Source of the DNA: Bacillus halotolerans
Lineage (GTDB): Bacteria > Bacillota > Bacilli > Bacillales > Bacillaceae
Length of the DNA stretch: 64,000 nt
Assembly: GCF_001517105.1 (NCBI RefSeq)
Contig: NZ_LPVF01000010.1
Span: forward strand, 434,001 to 498,000
Direction: 5' to 3'
The notes under the pieces are model-generated. The model was not told the origin of the DNA. It made no database searches and was given only the letters and a program-made list of their open reading frames with translations. A program made the translations under genes and the position numbers. Positions within the stretch are counted from its first letter, which is position 1. Each line of letters opens with the position of its first letter. Of the stretch, positions 11,905 to 21,174 are shown one piece after another.

Positions 11905-14577
11905 TTATTTTTTTCTTGTCAAAAGTGACCCCGCCAGCAAAAAAGTAGGGATGGCCGACATGCCGATGACCAGCATCCAGTCTCCCGGCGTGATGGCAAC
12001 CGTATGGAAAATCGGCTGAAGCGGCGGATAGTAAATGACCACCAGCATCAGTAAAATCGATGACAATACAGCGCCGATCAGATACAAGTTTTCAAACGGA
12101 TTTCTGGAAAAAACGGACGTTTCGCTCCGGCAGTCAAATACGTGAATGAGCTGAGCCAGCACCAACGTCGCAAACGCAATTGTCTGCGCATAAGACAAAT
12201 TCTCAGGATTGCGGTGATACACGATGATAAAAGCCAAAATCGTGGCAGCACCGATTAAAAACCCTCTGGAGACCACCTTCCATCCAAGCTTGCGGGCAAA
12301 CACCCCTTCTTTCGGGTGACGCGGCTTCCGCTTCATCACGTCTCCTTCCGGCTGATCCATGCCGAGCGCCATCGCCGGCAATCCGTCTGTCACCAAGTTG
12401 ACCCACAAAATCTGAATCGGCACGAGCGGCAAAGGAAGGGCAAGCAGCATGGCGAAAAGCATGACCAGAATTTCTCCTACGTTAGAAGCCAGCAGGTATC
12501 GGATAAATTTTCTAATATTTTCATAGATATTTCTGCCTTCTTTAATCGCTGATTTAATGGTTGCAAAATTATCATCTACGAGAATGAGGGATGATGCTTC
12601 CTTCGCCACATCCGTTCCTGTAATACCCATGGCAACGCCGATATCAGCCTGTTTGATAGCCGGCGCGTCATTGACGCCGTCTCCTGTCATTGCAACGATA
12701 TGTCCGTTTTCCTGATACGCTTTAACAATTTTCAATTTATGCTCAGGAGAAACGCGGGCAAACACATACACATCCTCCACTACGTCAGAAAGCTCTTCTT
12801 GCGAAAGCTCATTCAGCATCTGGCCGTCCATGATTTTTCCGCTTTTCGGGAGGAGGCGCAAATCTTTCGCTATAGCTTTTGCTGTCTCAACATGATCCCC
12901 TGTAATCATGACCGTCTTAATTCCCGCTTCACGGCATTCTTTAATCGCCTGTCTGACTTCAGGGCGCGGCGGATCTATGATGCCTGAAAGGCCAAGCATT
13001 GTCAGATCTTTTTCCGCCTGCTCCATTGACGGTGTTTCCCCTGCTTTTACCGGTCTATAGGCAACCGCAATCGTTCGGAGCGCCTGGGAAGCCAATTGCC
13101 GTAATACTGCCTCTGTTTCTGCTTTTCTCTCATTTGAGAAAGGAGCGGCAGAGCCGTCATAATAAATACGGGCGGACCGCTGCATCAGTACATCCGGCGC
13201 GCCTTTCGTAATGATATAGCGCTTTCTGTCCTGATCCTCTACAATGACAGTCATCATTTTTCGGGCTGAATCAAATGGAAACTCCTCAACCACCCGGTAA
13301 TGGGATTCCACAAACTCCTTTGAAAAGCCGCCTTTTCTTGCCGCGGTGAGCAGCGCTCCCTCTGTCGGATCTCCGTCAAGCACATAGTCACCGTTTCTAT
13401 TCTCAATATTCGAGTTGTTACAAAGCGCTCCGAACAACAGCATTTGCTCCAGAGGCTTATGCTCATTCACACTGACCTCTTTATCGTTCAGTGTGAAGCC
13501 TCCTTTCGGATCGTAGCCCGTGCCCGACACTCTCCACGTTTTTCCTCCGGACCATACATGTGTGACCGTCATTTTGTTTTGCGTCATTGTTCCTGTTTTG
13601 TCTGAACAAATAATAGAGGCACACCCAAGCGTCTCAACCGCCGGAAGCTTTCTCACGATTGATTTTTGCTTGATCATACGCTGTACACCCAATGACAGCG
13701 CTACTGTCACAATGGCTGGCAGCCCTTCTGGAATGGCGGCTACCGCTAGCGAAACACCGGCTAAAAACATACTGTACAGATCGTGTCCCTGGATCACGCC
13801 GACAGCAACAACAAGTACAGTGAGCAGTAAAGCGACAACAATTAAAATTTTCCCGAGCTGCTCGAGCCTTCTTTGCAGCGGGGTTGACAGAGTTCCCGCC
13901 GATTCAAGCATGTCAGCGATTTTCCCCATAGCCGTGTTCATTCCTGTACCGACGACAACACCGACACCGCTGCCGCGGGTGACGATGGTTCCCATAAAGG
14001 CCATATTCGTAATATCCCCCAGCGACACATCGGGTTTTTTCAATTTATCCGCATGTTTCACAACCGGGATTGACTCTCCGGTTAACGCTGATTCTTCAAT
14101 TTCCAGGCTTTTCGCTTCGACAATGCGGACATCTGCTCCAATCCGGTCGCCGCTTGTAAACTTCACAATGTCGCCCGGCACCAGTTCTTTCGAAGGGATC
14201 TTTGTCCAGCTTCCTTCCCTGAGTGCCATCACATGAGGAGTTGACAGCTCTTTTAATGCCTGGAGAGATTGCTCTGCACGCCTTTCTTGAAAGAACCCAA
14301 GTATGCCATTCACAAACACAATCGCAATAATCGCAACCGCGTCCACATATTCACCAAGAAACCCTGAAATTAATGTTGCCGCAAGCAGCACAAGCACCAT
14401 GAAATCTTTAAACTGCGCGAAAAACAAGAGAAGCGCTGATGTTTTTTTCCCTTCTTGCAGCTCGTTTGGCCCATGCTTGTCGAGGCGTTTTTTCACCTCT
14501 TTTTCAGTTAATCCTTGTTTCATGGACGTATTTGTTGCCTCTAATAAGTCTGTTTGTCCCATTTCATGAAACTTCAT
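11905..14577 (-). CDS. yloB: P-type calcium-transporting ATPase YloB
   Basis: SERCA-like P2A ATPase that pumps Ca2+ across the membrane; in B. subtilis it is associated with sporulation. The 890 residues show the family order: N-terminal cation-ATPase domain, TGES actuator loop near 170, the M4 calcium site motif VAAIPEGLP near 290, the phosphorylation motif DKTGTM near 327, GDGVNDAPA near 600, and a C-terminal bundle of about six membrane helices. It is divergent from the rqcH remnant, with 121 bases between the two starts. Confidence 0.96.
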   Translation of the reverse strand: MKFHEMGQTDLLEATNTSMKQGLTEKEVKKRLDKHGPNELQEGKKTSALLLFFAQFKDFMVLVLLAATLISGFLGEYVDAVAIIAIVFVNGILGFFQERRAEQSLQALKELSTPHVMALREGSWTKIPSKELVPGDIVKFTSGDRIGADVRIVEAKSLEIEESALTGESIPVVKHADKLKKPDVSLGDITNMAFMGTIVTRGSGVGVVVGTGMNTAMGKIADMLESAGTLSTPLQRRLEQLGKILIVVALLLTVLVVAVGVIQGHDLYSMFLAGVSLAVAAIPEGLPAIVTVALSLGVQRMIKQKSIVRKLPAVETLGCASIICSDKTGTMTQNKMTVTHVWSGGKTWRVSGTGYDPKGGFTLNDKEVSVNEHKPLEQMLLFGALCNNSNIENRNGDYVLDGDPTEGALLTAARKGGFSKEFVESHYRVVEEFPFDSARKMMTVIVEDQDRKRYIITKGAPDVLMQRSARIYYDGSAAPFSNERKAETEAVLRQLASQALRTIAVAYRPVKAGETPSMEQAEKDLTMLGLSGIIDPPRPEVRQAIKECREAGIKTVMITGDHVETAKAIAKDLRLLPKSGKIMDGQMLNELSQEELSDVVEDVYVFARVSPEHKLKIVKAYQENGHIVAMTGDGVNDAPAIKQADIGVAMGITGTDVAKEASSLILVDDNFATIKSAIKEGRNIYENIRKFIRYLLASNVGEILVMLFAMLLALPLPLVPIQILWVNLVTDGLPAMALGMDQPEGDVMKRKPRHPKEGVFARKLGWKVVSRGFLIGAATILAFIIVYHRNPENLSYAQTIAFATLVLAQLIHVFDCRSETSVFSRNPFENLYLIGAVLSSILLMLVVIYYPPLQPIFHTVAITPGDWMLVIGMSAIPTFLLAGSLLTRKK

Positions 14578-14601
14578 TCCGCTCGTCCACTCCCCTGCTC
14601 T

Positions 14602-14634
14602 CTTATAGAGATATCACTCTATAAGCATGCTTAT
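14602..14634. repeat. Overlapping dyads between divergent yloB and rqcH
   Basis: Two symmetrical elements overlap. CTTATAGAG (14602–14610) and CTCTATAAG (14617–14625) form a perfect 9-bp inverted repeat with a 6-base centre, and 14621–14634 (ATAAGCATGCTTAT) is a perfect 14-bp palindrome. The second ends one base before the likely -35 of the rqcH promoter. No T-run follows on either strand, so they look more like operator sites than a terminator; no regulator is recognised. Confidence 0.5.
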
Positions 14635-14662
14635 TCTGACTCGTCCCATTTCATGCTATAAT
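14635..14662 (+). promoter_or_regulatory. Probable sigma-A promoter of rqcH
   Basis: TCTGAC (14635–14640), a 16-base spacer and TATAAT (14657–14662) preceded by TG at -14/-15, giving an extended -10 element. It lies 37 bases upstream of the rqcH start codon and directly abuts the palindrome at 14621–14634. Confidence 0.65.
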
Positions 14663-14698
14663 TATCGAATGCAGGAAGAATGAGAGGGTGTATTATAT

Positions 14699-15318
14699 AT
14701 GTCGTTTGATGGCATGTTTACATACGGAATGACACACGAACTGAACGAGCGAATAATGGGCGGACGGATCACGAAAGTCCATCAGCCTTATAAGCACGAT
14801 GTGATTTTTCACATCCGCGCCAATTGATCCAGCAGCTGTCTTCCGCTTCTCCGCGCGATATCAGTGAAATCAGAGAAGAGCTTGTGGAGGGGAAATATTT
14901 ACGTCCTAAGCAGCAAAAAGGGCAGAAAAAACAAAAACAGAACAACCCTGTTTTAGAAACATACGAATCCTCTTCCGGCCACACTATTTTAGTCGGCAAA
15001 AACAACCGTCAAAACGAGTATTTAACGACCAAAGCAGCTGCCAGAGACGACATATGGCTTCATACGAAGGATATCCCGGGCTCCCATGTTGTCATCAGGA
15101 GCAGCGAGCCGGATGAACAAACAATTATTGAAGCCGCCACAATTGCAGCTTATTTTTCAAAAGCAAAAGATTCAAGTTCTGTGCCTGTTGATTATACAAA
15201 AATCAGGCACGTCAAAAAGCCGAACGGCGCAAAGCCCGGATTCGTGACTTATGACAGCCAGCATACCGTCTTTGTCACGCCTGATGCGGATACTGTCATC
15301 AGGCTGAAAAAAAGCTGA
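14699..15318 (+). pseudogene. rqcH: rqcH (yloA) with a large internal out-of-frame deletion
   Basis: RqcH (Rqc2/NEMF family) binds 50S–peptidyl-tRNA complexes after ribosome splitting and directs C-terminal alanine tailing of stalled chains. The intact protein is about 570 residues. Here an ATG at 14699 opens the correct N-terminus ([17 protein letters not shown], 41 family-like residues), then at about 14820 the sequence jumps to the C-terminal third ([20 protein letters not shown]) and continues to the proper end at 15318. Some 360 codons are missing: most of NFACT-N, the HhH part and the coiled coil. The C-terminal part is in another frame, so translation from the start ends at TGA 14825–14827 after 42 codons. 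The remaining C-terminal open frame (164 codons from TTG 14824) still holds the NFACT-R domain ([18 protein letters not shown]). Start, ribosome site, promoter and terminator are intact, so decay seems recent. Confidence 0.93.
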
Positions 15319-15328
15319 TTCAAATAAA

Positions 15329-15362
15329 GAAAAGCCAGAGCAGCAACTGCTCTGGCTTATTT
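15329..15362. terminator. Bidirectional terminator between convergent rqcH and sirC
   Basis: GCCAGAGCAG and CTGCTCTGGC form a perfect 10-bp stem around CAA. On the plus strand TTATTTATTT follows; on the minus strand TTTTCTTTATTT follows. It therefore serves the 3' ends of both the rqcH remnant and the cysH operon, and it overlaps the sirC stop codon. Confidence 0.88.
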
Positions 15363-15845
15363 ATTTCTTCTGATCTGATAAAGCCTGTCTACTTCGCTGA
15401 CAAAGTCGCCGTCAATGAGCATGTCCACTTTTTCAGCAAGTTCCTTCGTATGCTTTGGACTGGCTCCGTTTGTCGAAACAGAAACCGTAACATGCCCTCT
15501 TTTTACGATTTTCGGCATGTACACATTGCCCAGCTCAGCGTCACTGGCACAGTTGACAAGCTGGGAAGGCGATGCATTTTGAGCGATCTCTTTATTCACA
15601 GCGGCGTCATCCGTCGCGGCAATAATCAAAAAAGCGTCGAGATAATCCTCTTTCTCAATCTTCCGGCTCAGCCACTTGATTTGGCGATTGTCTGCCATCT
15701 GCCTGATTTCCGGTTCCGCAACCGGACTGACAAGCGTAATATCCGCTCCATCAGAAAGCACTGTTTTTAACCTTCTGAGCGCAATACTGCCGCCCCCTGC
15801 GATCACAACCTTTTTCTTCTGCAAACTAATGTGAAGCGGGAGCAT
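15357..15845 (-). CDS. sirC: Precorrin-2 dehydrogenase SirC (YlnF)
   Basis: NAD-dependent oxidation of precorrin-2 to sirohydrochlorin, the middle step of siroheme synthesis for sulfite reductase. From the ATG at 15845 the protein has 162 residues; GGAGG lies 5 bases upstream. The N-terminal Rossmann fold is seen in VVIAGGGSIALRR near residue 15, and the KRGHVTVSVSTNGASPKHT segment near 115 is typical of CysG-N/Met8 proteins. Its start overlaps the end of sirB by 20 bases. Last gene of the cysH operon. Confidence 0.93.
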   Translation of the reverse strand: MLPLHISLQKKKVVIAGGGSIALRRLKTVLSDGADITLVSPVAEPEIRQMADNRQIKWLSRKIEKEDYLDAFLIIAATDDAAVNKEIAQNASPSQLVNCASDAELGNVYMPKIVKRGHVTVSVSTNGASPKHTKELAEKVDMLIDGDFVSEVDRLYQIRRNK

Positions 15846-16611
15846 ATGAGCCTCCGTCAAAATTAAATTGCCCCTCATGGTTGTCAGCAGTTTCTTTTAC
15901 ACGATTTAAAAATGCCTTTTTCACATGCGGGTGGAAACCGATATAGGAAGAGAGGTAGACATTTGGATTTTTGACCTTTAATTTCTGGACCTCACGTTCA
16001 ATCTCATTCATCAGCATCCCGGTAAACAGCAAATACGGAACAATAAAGGTCGTCACGCCGTCATCTTTTTTCAGCTCAGAAAAAACATCTTTGTAATTGG
16101 GACCGCATGCTGTCATAAAACATGGAATCACTTCCTTGACGGGCATGATGTTTTGGAGCAATCCGGCAATGCCGGTTACGTCTCTTTTTACATCTGGGTC
16201 TGAGCTTCCCCTGCCGATGAGCACAACCCTCGCGTTTTCGTACGGAACGCATATGTCTTTAACACGATGATAGACAGCTTTGACAACTTCTTCGTCAATC
16301 CCAATCGGACTTCCGTATGAGATATGGACTGAAGGATACCGGGACGCGGCACGGGCAATTTCTTGCGGAATATCATGTTTTGCATGAGCAGCCGTTAAAA
16401 GAAGCAGAGGCACCACTGCGATATGAGTGGCGCCTTGCTTCACACATGCTTCAAACCCTGTCTCAATTGCCGGCTCCTGCAGCTCTAAAAAACTGATTTC
16501 CTGAACAGGCGCAGAGATGTGCGCTTTGCATCCTTCCAAAAATGCAGCGGCCTCTTGCTGAGCCTTTTTTACCCGGCTGCCGTGGCCGACATATAAAATC
16601 GCTTGTTTCAT
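15826..16611 (-). CDS. sirB: Sirohydrochlorin ferrochelatase SirB (YlnE)
   Basis: Inserts Fe2+ into sirohydrochlorin to give siroheme. The 261-residue protein has two CbiX-like halves; the first starts with YVGHGSR (His10 being the likely metal ligand) and contains VPLLLLTAAHAKHDIP near 90 with a second pair of histidines, and the second has VVLIGRGSSDPD near 130. It directly abuts sumT upstream and overlaps sirC downstream. Confidence 0.93.
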   Translation of the reverse strand: MKQAILYVGHGSRVKKAQQEAAAFLEGCKAHISAPVQEISFLELQEPAIETGFEACVKQGATHIAVVPLLLLTAAHAKHDIPQEIARAASRYPSVHISYGSPIGIDEEVVKAVYHRVKDICVPYENARVVLIGRGSSDPDVKRDVTGIAGLLQNIMPVKEVIPCFMTACGPNYKDVFSELKKDDGVTTFIVPYLLFTGMLMNEIEREVQKLKVKNPNVYLSSYIGFHPHVKKAFLNRVKETADNHEGQFNFDGGSYAPASH

Positions 16612-17385
16612 TTACAACGCCTCGCTTAAATCTTGTTTTTTCAGCTCAGATTCAAACCATTCCAGCTTATAGTGATAATTTACAACATTTCCAACAACAA
16701 TTAAACTCGGATTTTTAATGTCTTCTTTTTTCACCGTTTCTGAAAGGGTGTCAACTGTACAAAAAACAGATTTTTGCTTGTCCGTTGTTCCCCAATGAAT
16801 AAACGCTGCCGGAGTATGACCGTCCCGGCCGTTTTCCAGGAGTTTTTTTTCGATCTGCTGCACATTTTTAATGCCCATATAGATGACAAGTGTATCAATC
16901 CCTGTGGCCAGCGCTTTCCACTTTTCCTCAAAATCCTCTTCTTTTTTATAATGCCCCGTTACAAAAGCCACGTTAGAGCCCGCGTCCCGATGAGTGACAG
17001 GAATCCCGGCATAAGCAGCCGCCGCGATTCCCGATGTGATACCGGGGACAATTTCAAACGGAATGCCATTTTCAGAAAGGCATTCCGCTTCTTCCCCTCC
17101 TCTGCCGAACACAAATGGGTCTCCGCCTTTCAATCTGACTACGGTTTTCCCTTTTTGCGCATACTTCACAAGAAACCGATTGATGGTTTCCTGCTTCATT
17201 GTATGAAAATCTGGAAGCTTCCCGCAGTAGATCAGGTCCGCCTGCTCCTTGGCATATTGCAAAATCTCTTTATTTACTAATCTGTCATATAGGATTACAT
17301 CAGCTTTTTCAATGGCTTTCAGCGCTTTAATTGTCAGCAGATCAGGATCTCCGGGACCCGCTCCTACAATATATACTTTCCCCAT
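16612..17385 (-). CDS. sumT: Uroporphyrinogen-III C-methyltransferase SumT (YlnD)
   Basis: SAM-dependent double methylation of uroporphyrinogen III to precorrin-2, the entry to siroheme. The 257-residue protein begins with the signature GKVYIVGAGPGDPDLLTIKA and has the VVRLKGGDPFVFGRGGEE motif near residue 80 and GIPVTHRD near 125. A 100-base spacer separates it from cysC; its stop touches the sirB start. Confidence 0.95.
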   Translation of the reverse strand: MGKVYIVGAGPGDPDLLTIKALKAIEKADVILYDRLVNKEILQYAKEQADLIYCGKLPDFHTMKQETINRFLVKYAQKGKTVVRLKGGDPFVFGRGGEEAECLSENGIPFEIVPGITSGIAAAAYAGIPVTHRDAGSNVAFVTGHYKKEEDFEEKWKALATGIDTLVIYMGIKNVQQIEKKLLENGRDGHTPAAFIHWGTTDKQKSVFCTVDTLSETVKKEDIKNPSLIVVGNVVNYHYKLEWFESELKKQDLSEAL

Positions 17386-17485
17386 CGTCTTTCCCCCGAT
17401 CTATTCGAGTTCTTCCAGAACGTTCGCTGTGATGTTATTCTTGTTTGCATTTTCGGCATCTGAGAAGAACACAGCTGAGCGGCGT

Positions 17486-18079
17486 TTAGCTCAGTTGCTG
17501 CTTTACAAACTCGATCAGCTGATTTTTGCACTCTTCACGATCATATTGTCCTGAGTCAAGGACGAGCTCAGGAGCTTCCGGTTCTTCATAAGGAGAATCA
17601 ATGCCTGTGAAGAACGGAATTTCTCCGTTTCTTGCTTTTTTGTAGAGTCCTTTTGGATCTCTTTGTTCACAAATATCGAGGTCGCATTTAATATAAACTT
17701 CATTAAATTCGCCTGCTTCCACAAGCTGGCGGACCTGTTCTCTGTCCTCACGGAAAGGAGAGATAAAAGCAGTAATGACAATGGTGCCCTGCTGCACAAA
17801 AAGTTTCGCTACCTCTCCGATTCGGCGGATGTTTTCTTTTCGGTCTTTATCAGAAAAACCGAGATCTTTATTTAAACCGTGGCGAATGTTGTCACCATCC
17901 AGCACAATAACTTGGTAGCCTTGCTCAAAAAGTTCTCTCGCAGCAGCATTGGCAATGGTTGATTTGCCTGATCCGCTTAAGCCCGTCAGCCAGAGAATGG
18001 AGCTTTTATGCTTGTTTTTTTTCTGATACTCTTCTTTTGTAATAGAGGCTTCATGCCATACGATATCGCGATTTGTCAC
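17486..18079 (-). CDS. cysC: Adenylylsulfate kinase CysC
   Basis: Phosphorylates APS to PAPS in sulfate assimilation. The 197-residue protein carries the P-loop GLSGSGKST near residue 35, the DGDNIRHGL motif near 62 and FISPFREDR near 105. The start is GTG at 18079 after GGGGG. It lies 12 bases after sat. Confidence 0.95.
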   Translation of the reverse strand: MTNRDIVWHEASITKEEYQKKNKHKSSILWLTGLSGSGKSTIANAAARELFEQGYQVIVLDGDNIRHGLNKDLGFSDKDRKENIRRIGEVAKLFVQQGTIVITAFISPFREDREQVRQLVEAGEFNEVYIKCDLDICEQRDPKGLYKKARNGEIPFFTGIDSPYEEPEAPELVLDSGQYDREECKNQLIEFVKQQLS

Positions 18080-18091
18080 TGCCAGTCCCCC

Positions 18092-19240
18092 TTAAGAAAC
18101 GCCTGCTTCTTCTTTTTTCTTCATGCCTTTGATTAACACCTCTACAACTTCTGCGCGGCTGAATTCTGCAGGCGGCAGTACACCGTCTCTCAGCATCCCT
18201 CTCACCTTGGTGCCTGATAAAATCACGTGATGCTCTCGGCCGTGAGGGCACGTTTTTGCTGTTCCCATATTTCCGCATTTTTCGCAGAAGAAGCTGTGCT
18301 CAAATTTCAGCGGTGTAATGCCGAGTTCTTCAGGTTTAAATGTGTCAAACAGCTCCTGGGCTTCGTACGTGCCGTAATAATCACCGACACCGGCGTGATC
18401 GCGGCCGACAATGAAATGCGTGCAGCCGTAGTTTTTTCTGACAAGCGCATGGAAAATCGCTTCTCTCGGACCGGCATAACGCATTGCAGCCAAGAAAACG
18501 CCAAGGAAAACTCGCTCTTTCGGGTAATAGTTGTCAAGAAGCACTTGATAGCTTTCCATACGGACATCAGCGGGGATGTCATCAGATTTTGTTTCGCCGA
18601 CAAGCGGGTTTAAAAACAAACCGTCCACTGTCTCAAGAGCCGTTTTTTGAATATATTCATGCGCTCTGTGAACAGGATTTCTCGTTTGGAAACCGACAAT
18701 TGTTTCCCAGCCTTTTTCTGCAAACTGGCGTCTTGTTTCCGTCGGTTCAAATGTAAACTCAGGGAATTGTTTGGCAGCTTTTTTAATCAGCGTGATCGGA
18801 CCGCCGACATATGTATCACCGCGGCTGAAAAGCTTTTTCACACCCGGATGAGCCTGATCATCCGTTTTATACACGTTAACAGCTTCTTTTTGTTTGTCAG
18901 GCACGTATAAGTCTTCGATTTGGATAACGCCGTATGTTTCTCCGTCATACGTTAATTTTACTGTTTCGCCGACTGACAGTTCGGCTGCTTTTTGTGCATC
19001 TACCGGCAGCGTGATCGGAATAGACCATACAACACCGGAAGCAAGACGCATGTTTTCAACAACAGATACGTAATCTTTCTCATTTAAGAAGCCTTCGATC
19101 GGGCTGTATCCGCCGATTCCGATCAATTCCAGGTCAGCAAAAGAAATCAAATCAAGTTCAATTTCTTTCTGAATGCCGCTTACCTCATACGACTCATTTA
19201 CTCGGTTTACCAGTTTTCCTCCATGTGGTGCTAAGCTCAT
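18092..19240 (-). CDS. sat: Sulfate adenylyltransferase (ATP sulfurylase)
   Basis: Activates sulfate with ATP to APS. The protein of 382 residues contains the conserved [11 protein letters not shown] active-site motif near 190, [12 protein letters not shown] near 270 and a zinc-type CxxCxxM...C segment ([16 protein letters not shown]) near 320. The ATG at 19240 is chosen over one three codons upstream because GGAGG is only 2 bases from the latter. Confidence 0.95.
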   Translation of the reverse strand: MSLAPHGGKLVNRVNESYEVSGIQKEIELDLISFADLELIGIGGYSPIEGFLNEKDYVSVVENMRLASGVVWSIPITLPVDAQKAAELSVGETVKLTYDGETYGVIQIEDLYVPDKQKEAVNVYKTDDQAHPGVKKLFSRGDTYVGGPITLIKKAAKQFPEFTFEPTETRRQFAEKGWETIVGFQTRNPVHRAHEYIQKTALETVDGLFLNPLVGETKSDDIPADVRMESYQVLLDNYYPKERVFLGVFLAAMRYAGPREAIFHALVRKNYGCTHFIVGRDHAGVGDYYGTYEAQELFDTFKPEELGITPLKFEHSFFCEKCGNMGTAKTCPHGREHHVILSGTKVRGMLRDGVLPPAEFSRAEVVEVLIKGMKKKEEAGVS

Positions 19241-19288
19241 AATATTCATTTCCTCCTAGTTAACAGATAAAATAACTCAGATTAATAG

Positions 19289-20353
19289 TTAGATTCCCCC
19301 GCCTTGATCGTGGACAGAGCGTCTCTCTTTACGAATGGCTTTTGTCAGGCTGACGGCACCGCCTGCCGCTAAAAGCACACTAACCATGATAAAGATTGAA
19401 TAATAATCCGCCTTTAAAAACATAGATACAAGCAGATAGGAGATGGATAAAGATAAAAACGGCGACACGATCCATACTTTCAGCATCGTTTGAACGACCT
19501 GTTTATGAAATACGTTTGGTCCGTTTTTCGCCATGCCTATTCCGATAATAGACGATGACGTTACTTGCGCCAAGGGCACCGGCATTCCAAATATAGAACT
19601 GATGATCACCAGCCCTGCTCCTGTTCCGGATAGGAGAATGCCTTCCCCTTTTGAAAACCGCGTGATTTTCTTCCCGTTTGTTTCTAACACCCTGCGGCCT
19701 AAGATCAGTGCGCCCAGGGCTACAAAAACTCCCCCATACAGGGTTCCTTTCGCTACATCCAGTACGCCGGCAGCTACTAACGGTCCAACAGCATTCGCTA
19801 CATTGTTCATGCCCGCAGAGAAAGCTTCAAAAAAACCAGCGCATAGCAAAAGGATGCCAAGGATGTTTTGTTTACGGGAAGACGTAATTTCGATCTTAAA
19901 ATAACGAAACAGCTTTGCTACAAAAAATGTAAAACCAAAAGCGAACAGCGGAACGAAAATCCAAAATGAAACAATAATCAGAAGATTGTTTACAAACAAT
20001 ACTTTGTACGCAACGCCCACACCGACAACCGCCCCGACTGTGACTTCACTTGTCGATAAAGGAATGCCGAGCAGATTAGCTGTAAAAAGCGACAGTGCAG
20101 CAGCCCCGATAATGATGCAAACAATCGTCAGCGTGATCGTCTGTTCCGGGATAATCCCAGAGCTGATGGTTTTCACAACTTCGCCCCCGCCAATGACAGC
20201 CCCGGCCAGAACACCAACAGCACATAAGATCAAAGCGTAGGTTTTCTTTTTGATGGCCCCAGAGCCGTAAGCAACTCCCATTGAAGCTGCAGCGCCGCTT
20301 GCGCCAATATTTACTGCGAAAAACAAGCTAAATAAAATAGCGGCTAATTCCAT
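19289..20353 (-). CDS. cysP: Sulfate permease CysP (PiT family)
   Basis: Sulfate transporter related to inorganic phosphate transporters of the PiT family, shown in B. subtilis to import sulfate. The 354-residue protein is made of about 10 hydrophobic helices and has the two repeated PiT signature regions (NIGASGAAASMGVAYGSGA near residue 16 and AGMNNVANAVGPL near 180). It lies between cysH and sat, supplying substrate to the pathway. Confidence 0.92.
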   Translation of the reverse strand: MELAAILFSLFFAVNIGASGAAASMGVAYGSGAIKKKTYALILCAVGVLAGAVIGGGEVVKTISSGIIPEQTITLTIVCIIIGAAALSLFTANLLGIPLSTSEVTVGAVVGVGVAYKVLFVNNLLIIVSFWIFVPLFAFGFTFFVAKLFRYFKIEITSSRKQNILGILLLCAGFFEAFSAGMNNVANAVGPLVAAGVLDVAKGTLYGGVFVALGALILGRRVLETNGKKITRFSKGEGILLSGTGAGLVIISSIFGMPVPLAQVTSSSIIGIGMAKNGPNVFHKQVVQTMLKVWIVSPFLSLSISYLLVSMFLKADYYSIFIMVSVLLAAGGAVSLTKAIRKERRSVHDQGGGI

Positions 20354-20364
20354 TTTGCAGCTCC

Positions 20365-21066
20365 TTATTCATGCAGTCCGCATTCTGTTTTCGCCATACC
20401 GTTCCATCTGCCTGAGCGCAGGTCCTCTGCGGTAAATGCAGGTGACGTACAAGGCGCGCAGCCGATACTTGGATACCCTTGATCGTGGAGCGGATTGTAG
20501 TCCAGCTCATTCCGAGAGGTGTATCTCCAGATGTCTTTCCAAGTCCAATGGATAAGCGGGCAAACTTTTACTGATTTGAATTTCTCATCTTTGTTTAAGA
20601 AATTCGTATTGGCACGGCTTGGCCCTTGATCGCGGCGCAGGCCGGAAAGCCATGCCGGGTGGCCGGAAAGCGCCTCTCTTAAAGGAACGATCTTTCTGAG
20701 ATAGCAGCATTGATTCGGCTCTCTTTCCCACAGTTTATCACCATGTTCTTCCGCCTGTTCCTCAAGAGTAAGGTTCGGTTTCTTCAGGATGATATTGAGG
20801 CCGGGATAGCGCTCTTTCACGCGTTCTATCGTTTCATAGGTTTCTTTAAAATGAAGCCCTGTATCGAGAAATACAATCCCTGCGTCTTTTTTCACTTTAT
20901 AGATTAAGTCAATCAGAACAATTCCTTCAATTCCGAAACTGCAGGCATAAACAAGCTGATTGCCGTAATGGCCGTAAGCCCATTTTAAAACTGACAGCGC
21001 CCCTTTATAAGGATCGTCCTCCGGAAATGTAATCGTTGGTTCTTCCCAATTATCGTACGTTAACAT
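20365..21066 (-). CDS. cysH: APS/PAPS reductase CysH
   Basis: Thioredoxin-dependent reduction of PAPS (and APS) to sulfite. From the ATG at 21066, with GGAGG upstream, the protein has 233 residues. The paired cysteines of the [4Fe-4S] site are visible as QCCYLRK near 120 and GCAPCT near 205, and the catalytic ECGLHE is at the C-terminus. A P-loop-like CSFGIEG near 45 binds the nucleotide. First gene of the operon, directly behind the SAM-I riboswitch. The open frame reaches 20 codons upstream without a ribosome site. Confidence 0.95.
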   Translation of the reverse strand: MLTYDNWEEPTITFPEDDPYKGALSVLKWAYGHYGNQLVYACSFGIEGIVLIDLIYKVKKDAGIVFLDTGLHFKETYETIERVKERYPGLNIILKKPNLTLEEQAEEHGDKLWEREPNQCCYLRKIVPLREALSGHPAWLSGLRRDQGPSRANTNFLNKDEKFKSVKVCPLIHWTWKDIWRYTSRNELDYNPLHDQGYPSIGCAPCTSPAFTAEDLRSGRWNGMAKTECGLHE

Positions 21067-21174
21067 TTCTTCTTCCTCCTTTCGGAGACAAACAAACAGT
21101 AGCTTTCTGCCGGTTGTCTTTCCCAATTGTAATGTGATGCGGCTGCTGTTATCTCCGTAAACAGCCCCTCTTAA

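Noticed and set aside
13520..14236. 238-codon open frame on the plus strand
   Set aside because: It is antisense to yloB, whose 890-residue product has all P-type ATPase motifs; composition is Ser/Pro/Thr-rich as expected from a shadow frame.
14578..14640. A yloB promoter assigned to TATAGA or TATAAG in the dyad
   Set aside because: No acceptable -35 stands at 16–18 bases for sigma-A, and matches to sporulation sigma consensus were weak.
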